The notes beneath the pieces are model-generated. The model saw nothing but the letters and a program-made list of their open reading frames with translations, was not told where the DNA came from and ran no database searches. From Nothophoma quercina (lineage: Eukaryota; Ascomycota; Dothideomycetes; Pleosporales; Didymellaceae), in contig JAKIXB010000018.1 of assembly GCA_021642125.1 (NCBI GenBank), positions 186,001 through 250,000 on the forward strand: 64,000 nt of DNA, given 5' to 3'. Positions 1 through 10,723 of the stretch are shown here, in pieces (the stretch's first letter is position 1; every line of letters starts with the position of its first letter). The translations under genes and the position numbers were made by a program.

Positions 1-938
1 CACCAGACTCCAGGTACGTTCAACAATCAAGTTGAAGCATGCTGACAGACTGATATCGTTGAAGGTCTACGATGCGATCGCTGCAGAGCTCGCAAAGCAG
101 CAGATCTACGTCCACCTCGATAACCACATGTCCAAGGGCGCCTGGTGTTGCTCCACCAACGACGGAAATGCTTGGTTCGGTGATACCTATTTCGATGTGA
201 CGAAATGGAAGCGTGGCGTTCAGTATATGGCTGAACATGTAAGAACCTATACTTTGGACGTCTGTGCAGTCAGCTGACAGAGACACTCAGAGCAAGCAAT
301 GGCCCAACATGGTCTCCATCGGTCTTCGCAACGAGTTCCGCAAACCAGACAACGCTGGCTCTTCCCTTCCTTACGATTGGCCAACCTGGTACGAGCAGAA
401 CGTGGCCGCTGCCGATGTTGTCAACGCAGCAAACCCAGATATCTTGATCTTCTTGTCTGGTCTTAATTTTGATACAACGCTCCAGCCCATTCCCTGGGCT
501 GATGATCTGGGTAACGGCAAGAAATTTCTGCTCACTGACTTCAATTACGCCGACAAGCTGGTTCTCGAGATGCACAATTACCAGACTTCTGCCACCAACT
601 GCGGTGACATCGAAAGCGGTCTATGGAACAACGGGTTTCGCGCCACAGGCGAAAAGGCTGTGAATAGGATGCCTGTGCTTCTCACAGAGTTCGGCTTCAC
701 GCAGGCTGACAGCAGCTACAACGGTGTATATGCTTCCTGCCTGCGCAAGCTGATGCCGCAGTGGAAGTCGGGCTGGATGGTCTGGGCGCTTGGTGGAAGC
801 TACTACATCCGCAGCGGCGCTCAGGATTACGAGGAAACATGGGGTCTCCTGAACCATGACTGGACTGCGTGGAGGAATTCGGAAGCCATTACTGCTCTCA
901 AAAGTATGGTAGATGCCACACTTGCGTCTGTGCAGTAA
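1..938 (+). CDS. Glycoside hydrolase family 5 (cellulase-like), 5' end cut off
   Basis: This is the C-terminal part of a fungal GH5 glycosidase; the start lies outside the window. I read exons <1-12, 65-238 and 291-938. The introns are 13-64 (GTACGT..AAG) and 239-290 (GTAAGA..CAG), both 52 nt; an acceptor at 268-269 would also keep the second junction in frame. GH5 signatures are visible: the strand motif VHLDNHMSKGAWCCS, the acid/base motif LRNEF after the second junction, and the nucleophile motif LLTEFGF. A retaining beta-glycosidase acting outside the cell on plant or fungal polysaccharide is the family expectation. The signal peptide cannot be seen because the N-terminus is missing. The subfamily and substrate are not assignable from this fragment. 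Confidence 0.85.
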
Positions 939-1923
939 CACAGAGTGCAAAACTGACAGGGGAACCTGTCACATGGTGGAAAACAAGAAAGACATGTCTG
1001 TGCAACTTGTAGCGAAGGGTATCTTGAAGGGTCATTTATACACACAAACGCTGAGACTATAGTACTGAGCCTAGTATTGACACGAGCGATACAGTGATGA
1101 TCACCGCGACACCTATTTTCGTACCGTGTGTGGTCTGTATTCCTCCCCTTCCGGCAGGCCCCTCTTGCTTCATCCTGGCAGTTGTGTAGACGTTAAAGAT
1201 GGGAGACAAGTGAGGTATCTCAACCAATTCGCATCCTCCGTCACACATTTGGTCGGGTCCGTAACCGATGTACTGCTAGTTGGAGTCGGAGTTGCTGCTT
1301 CACTGCTCGCAGATGTACTCGTACCATCCGCGATCTCACTGTCATCTGGCTTACACAGCACAACTCTTCCTCTACTTCTGAGACATCCCATCAGGTCCTG
1401 CCATGTCTATCCAACTGCATCGTAGCTCGCCTGGCACCCCGTGAACTCACCCAGCCCGTTCGTTCCATACTCTTTCACCTCGGCACGATTGCAACAAGTA
1501 GACAGATCCCTGCGTGTAAAGAGGTTCAGGCATGTGCCATATATGACGGCCTCTGGTAGCGGTCTCAGTCAATCATTATAGTCCTGTAAAATCGGAGTAC
1601 CCTGCCAACTTTGCAGTGTGGGTGGTTTTTCGTTACGCGTGAATGGACGTAAATTGACTTGACAACGTACAGAGAGCTTGCTTAAGAGCGACGGGAATTA
1701 GTGAGCATGCTTAGGCGAAGACATGCATATTCAGCTAACTAGTTCTATTCATGATTAGGTCAGCCGACTCATCCTTCCCATCTTCTCCAATTAAGACTGA
1801 CTCAGGGATCCTCCCCCGACTTTACACCTCTCTTTCCACGTCCTCCAGTTACTCGAGGAATAGCGTAACGTCCCCGAACAATTACCAAACCTATTCGCTG
1901 GGCACATCGGTGAGGTTTGGCGA
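939..1923. other. Intergenic stretch, no gene seen
   Basis: Only short overlapping frames occur on both strands, without start context, splice signals or recognisable protein motifs. It holds the 3' flank of the GH5 gene and presumably the promoter of the acetyltransferase gene. Confidence 0.6.
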
Positions 1924-2674
1924 ATGTCCGCGCCATACAAGTTCTTCATTCGAGATGCGGGGCTCGCTGAAGGTGACGATTCCTTTGTCATCTCAGTCTT
2001 CGATGCATCTCTCCCCTATCTGGAATCGATCGGGAGCCTAGCGCAATGGGGTTCAACTCCCTTTTCACAACGACCAGGCTGGGTTGAAGAAACGCAACGG
2101 CAGGTCCGAGAATCGGAGCGCAGTCGAATCTCGGGCACAACGGATGCCCTGCGCATTCTTATTGTCGAAGCCGAACTTGTAGAGCAGGCAAGTGCGGCTC
2201 TTGATCTGAAGAATATGCACTCGCGCGTCTCTGACGATGGGCGCTGTTTTGTATCTGTCGGCTTTGCGTTCGTCCGCGGAAACTGGTTCCCTACCTATCT
2301 TCCTGCAGCGACAGTCCCACAAGCTGCGCAATCCGAACTCGAAGAAAGCTTGTATGTTGAAGTCATGGTTAGCGACAACCGTACGAAGGATCTATTCGGT
2401 GGGGTTGGAGCTGCACTTCTTCAGGGGGTGCAGAACTACGGCCGTAGCCGGGGGAAGAAAGCTCTTTACTTGGATGGCTGGGCAGGAAATGAGAGGCAAT
2501 TAATTCGGTGAGTCTCTTCTACCTTTTGTCACTGGAGCATACCATAAGCGACTGACTAGAGGTTCTTATCTTAGGTACTACGAGCAACAGGGCTTTCGCA
2601 CAGTTGCTGAGTTCAGCCTACCTCGACCGCATAAGGAGCCTTGGATCGGTAGCCTTATGCAAGTGACGATCTAG
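1924..2674 (+). CDS. GNAT-family N-acetyltransferase
   Basis: Two exons, 1924-2507 and 2575-2674, are joined across a 67-nt intron (GTGAGT..TTAG) in phase 2. The product is about 227 aa. The C-terminal half has the acetyl-CoA fold order of GNAT enzymes: a beta strand (YVEVMVSD), then the loop NRTKDLFGGVGAALLQG corresponding to motif A (R/Q-x-x-G-x-G/A), then the strand KALYLDGWAGN and the terminal YYEQQGF motif, which is supplied partly by exon 2. That continuity supports the splice. No signal peptide or membrane segment is seen, so it is likely cytosolic. The acceptor substrate cannot be told from sequence. Its neighbours give no pathway context. Confidence 0.75.
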
Positions 2675-3082
2675 TACGGAAAAGTTATGATACAAGATTG
2701 AATGACAGGTCAGATAGGCGAAGTCGGTCACAGCGTGCGAACAAACGATTTTTTGTCCGTAGTGTCTTTGCGAATAAGAAATCCTTTGTGTGACTGAACA
2801 CGATCCGAACCCGAGCTGCAAAAGTAACACCACCTTGAAACACGCCTAGCACAGATCATTCCGTCGCGCTCAAATAACGCTTAGTTACCAGACTACGAAC
2901 CCATCGTTTATCAATTTCATCTGACCTGACACCTTCCGCATATATGCCACCACTCCTGCCATATATATCCAAGCCATATCAGCTGCACCCACTTTGTAAC
3001 TCATAGTAGTGCGATAGAACTAATCGGAGTTTGCTGAATACTCCATCAACCACTGCTAGACCTAAAGCATGTCCGACAAACG

Positions 3083-3860
3083 TTAGTTAAGTCGTTCTCC
3101 GCTGAATCCCGTATCAAAGATCAGTGCACTCGTACCGTATTCCGGATGGATGAGCCACCCTTCGGCAGCCAAGTCTCTTGAATTGTGCTCCACCCACTCC
3201 ATCAAACGATCTCAGCCTACACAGTCATGAGGGGCTGTGAGGTTCCCAAGAGGACGCACGCTATGATCGGACCACATCATGGTCAATACCGTTGTATCTG
3301 CTTGACGTGTGATAGCCTCTTTCAGCATATGAAGGTAATGCGTCTCACAGTGTCTTAGTCAGTAATGTTCTAAGAAAAATTATCGATGTACTATAGCACC
3401 GGTTGCTCTCACATCTCCACTATGGAGTATCATCAAGATCAACTTACCTGTATGGTCAACCCAATCTTCTTTACCCTTTGCGGTCAGGCCGTTCAGTCCG
3501 TAATACTCCGGGTGTAACGCATGATAGATGTTCGTCTATACATCGTCAGTAGTGATGGGGTCATAATCGACGACATTCAGATAACGTACAAGACGATACA
3601 AGTGGTGGAAGACCATGGTTGAGCCAAAGTATGTGCCATTTGGAAGCTCGATGTCTTCCCGCTCACGGCCTATTGCTTCCAAGATTTCCTCTTGGATACC
3701 AATATTTTGAGCCAGATAATCTGGAGCTTAGCATTCTCCATTAACAAAAATGCGTCGCCACCACGATTTAAATCAGAAAGGAAGCCTGTGCGGCGGTTTG
3801 CATGACGCTGATCAAGCAGGAGAACTATACCACGCTCACTTAACGGTTGAGTGGAGACGT
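3083..3860 (-). pseudogene. Decayed protein-coding gene, family not recognised
   Basis: The minus strand holds clearly protein-like stretches that no single frame carries. From about 3840 down, one frame encodes SERGIVLLLDQRHANRRTG. It then shifts frame to a segment including LPNGTYFGSTMVFHHLYRL, which meets an in-frame TAG near 3540 (between DDV and TNI) and resumes as HALHPEYYGLNGLTAKG up to a GTAAGT donor near 3450. A later segment (LTMMWSDHSVRPLGNL) has another stop after HDCVG, then continues with AEGWLIHPEYGTSALIFDTG and ends SGERLN-stop at 3083-3085. At least one frameshift and two stops argue for a dead gene. I do not recognise the family. An uncalled set of small introns could remove some of the stops. 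Confidence 0.5.
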
Positions 3861-4238
3861 GTCTGTTAGTAAGGATTTCACATTGTGATGGTCATCAACA
3901 GAATCCAAATTCTCTGATCGTCACAACAACCTTACGCCTGTTGATATCTTAAGGGAGAATATATTCTTTTCTAACATGTATTATTGGCATTTATATCTGA
4001 ACCGCATACGCACAAGTGAAAATAAAAAAGTAATTTGTATATCTACACGAACTAGGCTGTATTCCGGATCTTGCTTATTATAGCAAGCCCCGTTTAGCTA
4101 ATTGACGAACAGGTGAGGTTCCCAGTGCTTCTGGGACCCTGTTAGTCTAATGAGTCCCATATAACTGCGAACCGCAGATTGCAACTTTGTGTGGCGTTTG
4201 CTTTACGAGTACTTTTATAAGAAGTAAACGCTTTTTGT

Positions 4239-5395
4239 TTAGATCTTTCCGATACCAGCACCCTTCTTGACAACCTTTGAGATGTCCTTGAGAGACGTAA
4301 GCTTGTACTTGTAGGGTGCCTTTGTGAAGTTTCCAACTTGGGTGATGTTGACACGAGCCTTGCCGAAGTCGTTCTCTACAAATTTGTTAGCATGCATCCT
4401 TGAATGCACAAGATTGGATACTGACTAGCACCGAGGTTGGCAAATCCATCAATCTCAAAATCACCATCAGGGCTGGTGTTGGGGCTATCCTCGGGAACGA
4501 CAAGACCGTAGGTGCTCAGTGCCTCCCTTGTGTTGCCAGTGAAAACATTGCCCTCAACCAGAACTTGGTTATCACTTCGGCTGTGGATGGCCTGGTACAA
4601 GAAGTCCTGGTACAAGTTGTTGTAGATGTGCTGATGACCGAAGCGGCCAGCGGGGCCACGAGTACCAGAATTCCTCCAATAGTTGTGATGGTAGGTGACG
4701 TGAAGGTGACCAGTATCAACATCCCTCAGAGCATCGCTGTTGCCGATCAAAGAGCTCTTCCAGTGGTCGTGGAAATAGTTCCAGGAGACAGTAATCCAGT
4801 CGGAAGCGCGAATGATGTCGAGCTGTCCATCGTAGTAGTCAGGGCCAATCTCGACGGAGATCTCGGAGCTGAACTCTGCAATCTGTCAGGTTCAAATATT
4901 TTGGCGGAAGTATACTGATGTACCATTGTGGTCGATCCAGACACGGGTGCTGTTCTGAATGGTGATGCCATCGTTGTTGACGATCTTGCGGATTGCAAAG
5001 TTGCGGAGAATGACATTTGTGGCATTGACGATTGAAATACCTGCGCCAGTGACCTCGGCACCCTTGCCAACACCGATGATAGACTTTTCATGTTCAGAGA
5101 ATGTCGAGATGGCGCTGTGAGGATATTGACATACCTTGTTGCTGCCGGGTCGCAGACGAGCGGTCAGGTTGAAATTACCCTTGGCATAGATAATCTTCGG
5201 TTCTGTGCCAGCGACAGCTGAGACCAAAGCATCGACTGAAGAGACAGTGACGGTCTGACTCTTCTTGCCTGCACCGCCGGTAGTTGGCCCAATTGGGTTG
5301 TCCTTGGCAAATCCGACCAGGCTGTAGTCAGCTCCGGACGGGGTCGCCGTTGCTGCGAATGCAAGGGATAGGATGGAAATGAGTGAGAGCTTCAT
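4239..5395 (-). CDS. Secreted pectate lyase, polysaccharide lyase family 1
   Basis: Four exons (5395-5135, 5083-4924, 4875-4426, 4375-4239) are separated by three introns of 51, 48 and 50 nt, giving a 335-aa protein. The N-terminus is a classical signal peptide (MKLSLISILSLAFAATATPS). The PL1 beta-helix signatures appear in order: IIGVGKGAEVTGAGI, the RVWIDHN turn, then HVTYHHNYWRNSGTRGPAGR, which contains the conserved catalytic-arginine region of pectate/pectin lyases. It would cleave de-esterified homogalacturonan outside the cell by beta-elimination, normally with calcium. Exon 3 has two possible donors four residues apart (GTCAGT at 4425, or GTGCTA just upstream); both keep phase. Together with the GH5 gene it suggests a plant-associated lifestyle. 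Confidence 0.9.
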
Positions 5396-7873
5396 CTTGA
5401 CCGTAGGGCTAACTAAGGAGTAGAAGGGCCGAAGAGTCTCTGGCTACTCAAAAGTCGGACCGCAGAGCATGGTACTTGTAGTCCAGGTATTACCCCAGAA
5501 TGGCAACATCTTCAGTCCAGGTCGCTGGAACGCCGTCGTGACACAACTGCAATTCTTCCGCGCCGTGGCGCACGACTGACCAGGGGATGAGAGGCTGCAT
5601 GTCCGCAGATGCATTCGACATCGTCGCTGCAAAGCTGCACCTCATCGTTGACAGTTGGACCAGCCGGATGGTAGCATCAAGCAACGAGATGGAGATGTAC
5701 CATGGCTGACAGGGATTGTCTTGAGTGGTGGAACAATCAATCCCCAGATTATCCAGAGTTGAAGAGGGAAGATCGACCGTCTTGGAGTTTCTTGGCCGAC
5801 TGGGGAAAATGCGGGATGAGAGGCCCGTGCCCAGATACCTCTCCGCCTGCCAAGCGCACAAGCTCCATCAGAGCATGACCCCGATCTGGCTGCATCACCT
5901 CATCTGCACTCATCGCTTAACAAGATGAGCCAATTTCCGCTGCCCTCGCCCAGTGCTTCACGCCAACGCATGTCGCTTGTCGTGTAGCTTTGTACCTTCC
6001 TGTCCCTCTCCGCGGCCGCATTCCATGCACCTGTACCTTCCAATAGCTTGTCTTGGCTCTCATCATGCAGGAGTCGACAATATCATCGCGGCCTTCGAGA
6101 TGCCATTAGACTTGACCAGAGCTGAGGATTTCAATCCACAAGAGCGGCTTCCTGCACACCTTCTGAGTTACGGGGACGTTGTAGGTTTTGTTTCTACTTT
6201 GATTCGAAGATTGCATATCACTAACACCTTCCTTTCTCAGAAATCACAGCTTCCTCCAGCATCTACTCAACCCACCTTGTCTGGGTTATTGTCACACCTA
6301 ACAGCCTTGCACTCAACAGCCGTCTTGGCCATGCATGCACGCACCATGCAAGCTCATAGCAGACCACCAAATCGCGTCGTCTTTCACGTGACACATGCCT
6401 GCCTAGGATCTCGTCTCACCAACACTTGTATCACCACTGTGCACGATAGGACAACATTCCAGCAATCACCGCAGATTGCGTCAGCCGCAGCAACAACAGT
6501 CGCCAGAGAAGTCAGCAAAGACGCTGACCTACATCAACGTGCGCAATGGAATTTGAGCAAGGTCGTGGACACGCTCATGTCTAACCGCAACATTACCATT
6601 CACAACGGTCGTCAAAATTCAGGCAACAGCCTTACTATGCCCCACGGCTCGCCAGAGGAGGTTCGCAGAGTTCGAGTGCTGCATCAAACACATGTCCGCA
6701 AGACTAACCAGCGACATCTACACTGCCAATTCCACCCTCAAGTATGTCAGGCAGGATGTCATGTCGCACCGTGCAGCAAACAAGAACGAATCGCCTGGAA
6801 GTACCCCAACATCTCTGCGTACCTTTGTTGTTTGGTCTGCGACATTTGCGAGTCCAGATCCAGGTGTACATTCCTTGCTTTCAACATCAGGGGCTTTGAC
6901 AACAGACCTAAGCCCTTCAAGAACTCTCTTGAGGAGATATCTACAGCAGCACATCTAGACAGCTCTTTACGAGTGCAGTGTGTATAGCAGTGTAAGAGTA
7001 GGGTTTCTGGTAGCATCACTTCGCTCGTCAGGAACGTTGGAGAAACAGTGGAGTATCTGCTTAACCTGACCCAACTCCTTGAGAAAACTTTGCTTGATCC
7101 ATGTCAGACGAGTCGCTCGCATCTCTGACCTTTTTATCCTTTTCATAAGACCCTTTGTCATTGAATAAAGTTGGATCTCAAGACACAGTGAAGGCATCAG
7201 ATGCATCTACGAGATCATCAACATCCGGGTGTCTCAGTTCGACGCCGTTGTCTACGCCACGAGCATCACATCATCACCGCTGGCCCGTAATTCAACGCCT
7301 GCCCGGCAAGAAGCTCAGCATATCTACCATTTGAGCTTCCTTGCTGTCGGACTCGTCAGTGTTAACCTCTTGCAAGTCTTGTAGAGTGATTTAACAAGGT
7401 CAGTGATTGAACCAAGTCCCATCGTGCAGTTCATACCAAGCTCTATCTCAAGGCACCCCACCTATTCTCAGCGCCCTCTTGCGCGGATCGATCGAAAACT
7501 GGCGATGATCAAGGCATGCAACAGTTATCCTGGCAATGCTCAATCTCGTAATCTCTCATGCAGGAGCTTGCCAAACAGTGCCTGCTCATCACAATCGTTC
7601 AAGAGATCTCCCCGGTGTCAGCCTTGCCTTACATGTGTCCAATACGGCACTTGGACTACGCGTAAGCTGCTGTCGGGCGAGGGCGAGGCGGAGCTGATCG
7701 TCCTATGGATGCATGGATGCTGACTCGAAACATCGCGAATCTTTTCTAGATGTGTAGTAAGGCTCCAGAGCTCCCTTTGTGGATACAAAGTCCACATCGA
7801 GTAGTGGACGACTGTCGCGGCTATTGAGAGTGCAATTACAGTTCTACTCTCGTTGATAGATCTCCACACTTGA
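5396..7873. other. Gene-poor stretch with scattered coding-like fragments
   Basis: No gene could be supported. A 344-codon frame at 5953-6987 begins with GTG and encodes a protein unusually rich in His, Arg, Cys and Thr, and several other frames in both directions are of similar quality, which is typical of chance frames. Short protein-like pieces occur, such as SARLTSDIYTANSTLKYVRQ near 6693-6752, but with stops on both sides. The stretch may contain remnants of an older gene upstream of the fragment at 7874-8209. Confidence 0.4.
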
Positions 7874-8209
7874 GCGGCGAGATACGGTCAATTTGTCAAG
7901 GACACAAACGAAGCGACGGAGATCGAGCGGTTGCTGCCTGAAGGCATGCAATACGACTTCTCGAGCAGCCTCACTGACAAGGACCTTGATGCGATACAAC
8001 GCAACTATGAAGAGTGGCGTATAGGTACGTCAGCAATGACAGATACTGTTGTCTCCAGGAGCAGAGAGAACATGATCAAGTGGCATCAAAATAATCTTGC
8101 AGATCGTGTGCGGGCTGTTTGTAGTCGGCTTAAGGACATGATTGAGGGTATGTCGCACTCTCACTCCACACTTAGATACTGACTTCTGACTGGAATAGAC
8201 CTCTCCTAA
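7874..8209 (+). CDS. Last exons of an unrecognised gene, 5' part unresolved
   Basis: From 7874 a frame reads through LLPEGMQYDFSSSLTDKDLD and RSRENMIKWHQNNLADRVRA to a GTATGT donor at 8148. A 51-nt intron ending TGGAATAG then leads to a four-codon terminal exon giving the C-terminus DMIEDLS-stop at 8207-8209. The charged, amphipathic composition and the clean terminal intron look like real coding sequence. There is no ATG: a TGA sits at 7871-7873, so earlier exons must exist or the gene is truncated. I could not join it to anything upstream and do not recognise the family. It may be a relic. Confidence 0.35.
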
Positions 8210-9128
8210 AGGGCCGCTCATGCTTCTCAGATAAACCTCCTCGCAAGAATCGATCTAAGATCTGACATCGGTCACAGTAGTTGTCCCGATGATAAGAATC
8301 GCCAATATGAGCGCCTGGCATTTCCATGAACAAGCATGGCCACCCACAAGAGCTATGTTTGTAAGCTGTGACAGATCGGATACAAAAAGACAGACCCAGG
8401 GACATATTAGGGCGTCAACGATCAAACTGCTCAAGTACTGTAATCCGCTCACGCGACCCAGATTTAAGGATTGTGCTGTCCAGTCTGTGATACCATAAAC
8501 AATCACGGCCTGCAGTTGTGTCGTATCTGACGAACGAACGAAGCTTCAATAGTGAAGGGACCTCAGAAGAATAGAGGTTGCTGTAGGTAACGCTTCGATG
8601 CAGGATCATAATGATAAGGTTAGCGGTAGGGAACCAAAGCGCTTTGACCAAGGACTTGTACTCGTCCTACAGGTAAAGCGAGCATGTACATGGGGAACCA
8701 CAACTCAATCAACAGGACATCATCCTTACATGGCTGGCCGAACCAGCATCGTAGCTGTATTATCGCGCACTTTTGTAGGTTGAGTAGGTACAAACACTTA
8801 TCTTGCAGGCATGCCAACGCAGAAGCTGAGCTCGATGTCCCGGATCCCGGAAGTAAATGTCCGTTTATCAGGACGAGTTCACTATATCGTTGCGTTGTTC
8901 ATGTCAACATGAGGAGGCTGCTTGTATGCATACAGGGCTAAGTGAATCAAGGTTTTTGTAGCAAGCAATCCGACATGCTATTCTGTCTGGCATGCACACG
9001 TGGTACCTGTTGTGGTTGGCTTCTTCCTTTTTCAGCTTTCAACTATACAGTATGCTACATATCTTGCTTGACCCGCGATGGATGAGCGACTCGAACGCCA
9101 AGCTTTTATTCGCATCTTGTGCTAACTA
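8210..9128. other. Intergenic stretch, nothing recognised
   Basis: Short frames on both strands only; no RNA gene, repeat or conserved protein motif noticed. Confidence 0.5.
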
Positions 9129-9662
9129 TCAATCCACCTCTCCCCACCTCAAACTATCGTACTCTTCGCGGATCGTCCGCCTTTTACTTTTTGCAAACAT
9201 CCACCTGAATGCCCACGAGAACTGCGTCGCTAGGCCCCAGTTCTGGCTTCCCGGAACGAGCTCCTCGTCGCACTTCCCCTTCAGAACCGCCACATCAACA
9301 CCGTTCGCTCTGTTTAGTATAGTGACCAGCACAGATACGTCTTTGTACTTGGCCTCAATCTCATTAAGAAACCGAGGTAATAATAGATTTCTTCCTAGAC
9401 AATACATATTGCCATCGAAGTGAATGAAGGCATCTGTGTCATATGATGACGAACATCCATAGAGAGTTTGGAAGTGCAACGCGGCTCTTGCAGTACTCCA
9501 ACCGCGTGCACACGCGCTCTGTTCAGCGTGAACTTCGAGGTTATGCAGACCAGGTCCGAAAGCGGACGAGGGCCAGCGCGTTGGGAAAAATTCCGCAGAA
9601 GTCATGTTTGCTGATGATTGCACAACTGAAGCTGATGACTTGGGGACTTTGTACACTTCCAA
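9129..9662 (-). CDS. Hypothetical protein, about 177 aa
   Basis: A single open frame on the minus strand runs from an ATG at 9662. The C-terminal two thirds look protein-like, with an even codon mix and segments such as DAFIHFDGNMYCLGRNLLL, DVSVLVTILNRANGVDVAVL and RWMFAKSKRRTIREEYDSL. The N-terminal third is low in hydrophobic order and could be upstream noncoding sequence or a missed exon. No signal peptide, membrane segment or known domain is seen. It neighbours the tRNA-Ala gene and a HET gene; no functional link is implied. An equally open frame on the opposite strand (8992-9423) makes this call tentative. Confidence 0.4.
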   Translation of the reverse strand: MEVYKVPKSSASVVQSSANMTSAEFFPTRWPSSAFGPGLHNLEVHAEQSACARGWSTARAALHFQTLYGCSSSYDTDAFIHFDGNMYCLGRNLLLPRFLNEIEAKYKDVSVLVTILNRANGVDVAVLKGKCDEELVPGSQNWGLATQFSWAFRWMFAKSKRRTIREEYDSLRWGEVD

Positions 9663-10135
9663 TCTGCGAATTGCATCTTACCGCCCATTTTGGGGTGTCG
9701 GCTGTCTTTGTGTGTTGCGGCGATCGTGAAATGAAAGAGCCGGCCTGTCCATGCTTGTTCGCGCTGAAATGTGATCATCTTCGCATAACGCTTTTGATGC
9801 CTTCTGAGAGTGGAGTAGACGTCAAGCACAAGACAATATCGATCCATACAATGCCCCAAACACAAGCTGGTTTCAGGTCGCTCCTTCAGAACCCTGATGT
9901 CGCACAGTGATTCTGAAGACCATGAATTCACATGAATGTTGTCTATGGGTAGCAAAGATGGTGCAGCCTTGTTCGTCAACGAGCGATACAATGTTGGCGC
10001 TCGGTGTCCGGTACTTTGGTGTTCCCGATGTCGAGAAAAAAATCTGCGCCCACCACCGCTCAGCCCACACCGGACCTCTCCCAACAACGCAAAACGCACA
10101 GGATGACCGTGACGGCAGCAAAAACAATAAATCAA

Positions 10136-10247
10136 TGGACTCGCAGGGAATCGAACCCTGGACCACTCCCATGATTTTTTCGACTGGCTGTTGTACAGCT
10201 GCGAGACAAGATGCTAAGGGAGTATTATACCACTAAACCACGAGCCC
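10136..10247 (-). tRNA. tRNA-Ala (anticodon AGC) with a 40-nt intron
   Basis: Read on the minus strand from 10247. The acceptor stem GGGCTCG pairs with CGAGTCC (one G-U), followed by discriminator A. The D arm is GTTTAGTGGTATAAT with a weak stem. The anticodon stem CTCCC/GGGAG encloses the loop TTAGCA..T. The T arm is CAGGG-TTCGATT-CCCTG. Exon 1 is 10247-10212, the intron 10211-10172 (inserted after position 37, the canonical site) and exon 2 10171-10136, giving a 72-nt mature body before CCA addition. The AGC anticodon and the CTCCCTTAGCA..TGGGAG arm match eukaryotic cytosolic tRNA-Ala. Splicing would use the tRNA endonuclease pathway. Confidence 0.9.
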
Positions 10248-10723
10248 TCTTCATGATTGGATGACTTTTCACACAAATTGATAAAATATATCCTCGAGCT
10301 ACTGCAAATATTCTTGAATAACTAGAGCTTGAGAACCTCATTTCCTACGATGTGCGCTCCCGGGTTTCCGATGTGGACCTGCAAAACTTGCCGACCCCAC
10401 CGGCCACTAACAAAACCTTCTGCTACCTGGCATGAAAATGCAATCTCTTTCTCAAAGGAAATGTTTCTCCACCACAGACAAGTCCGTAGCCTCATCACAC
10501 ATTGAATTACAGTACCGTACGTCAACTGCACCATTTCCTCGGGCAAAGTGGGGATAGAGCTGACAGAATCCGAGCGTAGTTTCAGTAGACTAACGGTCTC
10601 GTAAATATTTGTACCTTCTAAGCGTGTGGGAGTCATATGGCATCTCTCGAACAGGATTGTGTTCGCAAAAGCATGCTTCAAGCAAGTATAATACATGTCC
10701 CCGTGGTCTTCACCTCGCGTGCT
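10248..10723. other. Intergenic between tRNA and HET gene
   Basis: It holds the 3' flank of the HET gene and the 5' flank of the tRNA, both read leftward. A 124-codon minus frame is present but has no supporting motif. Confidence 0.5.

Noticed and set aside
5953..6987. 344-codon open frame
   Set aside because: It starts with GTG, is rich in His/Arg/Cys/Thr without structural order, overlaps equally good frames, and has no domain or splice support.
9602..10135. 177-codon minus frame ending next to the tRNA
   Set aside because: It overlaps the better candidate at 9129-9662 in another frame and contains no recognisable segment.
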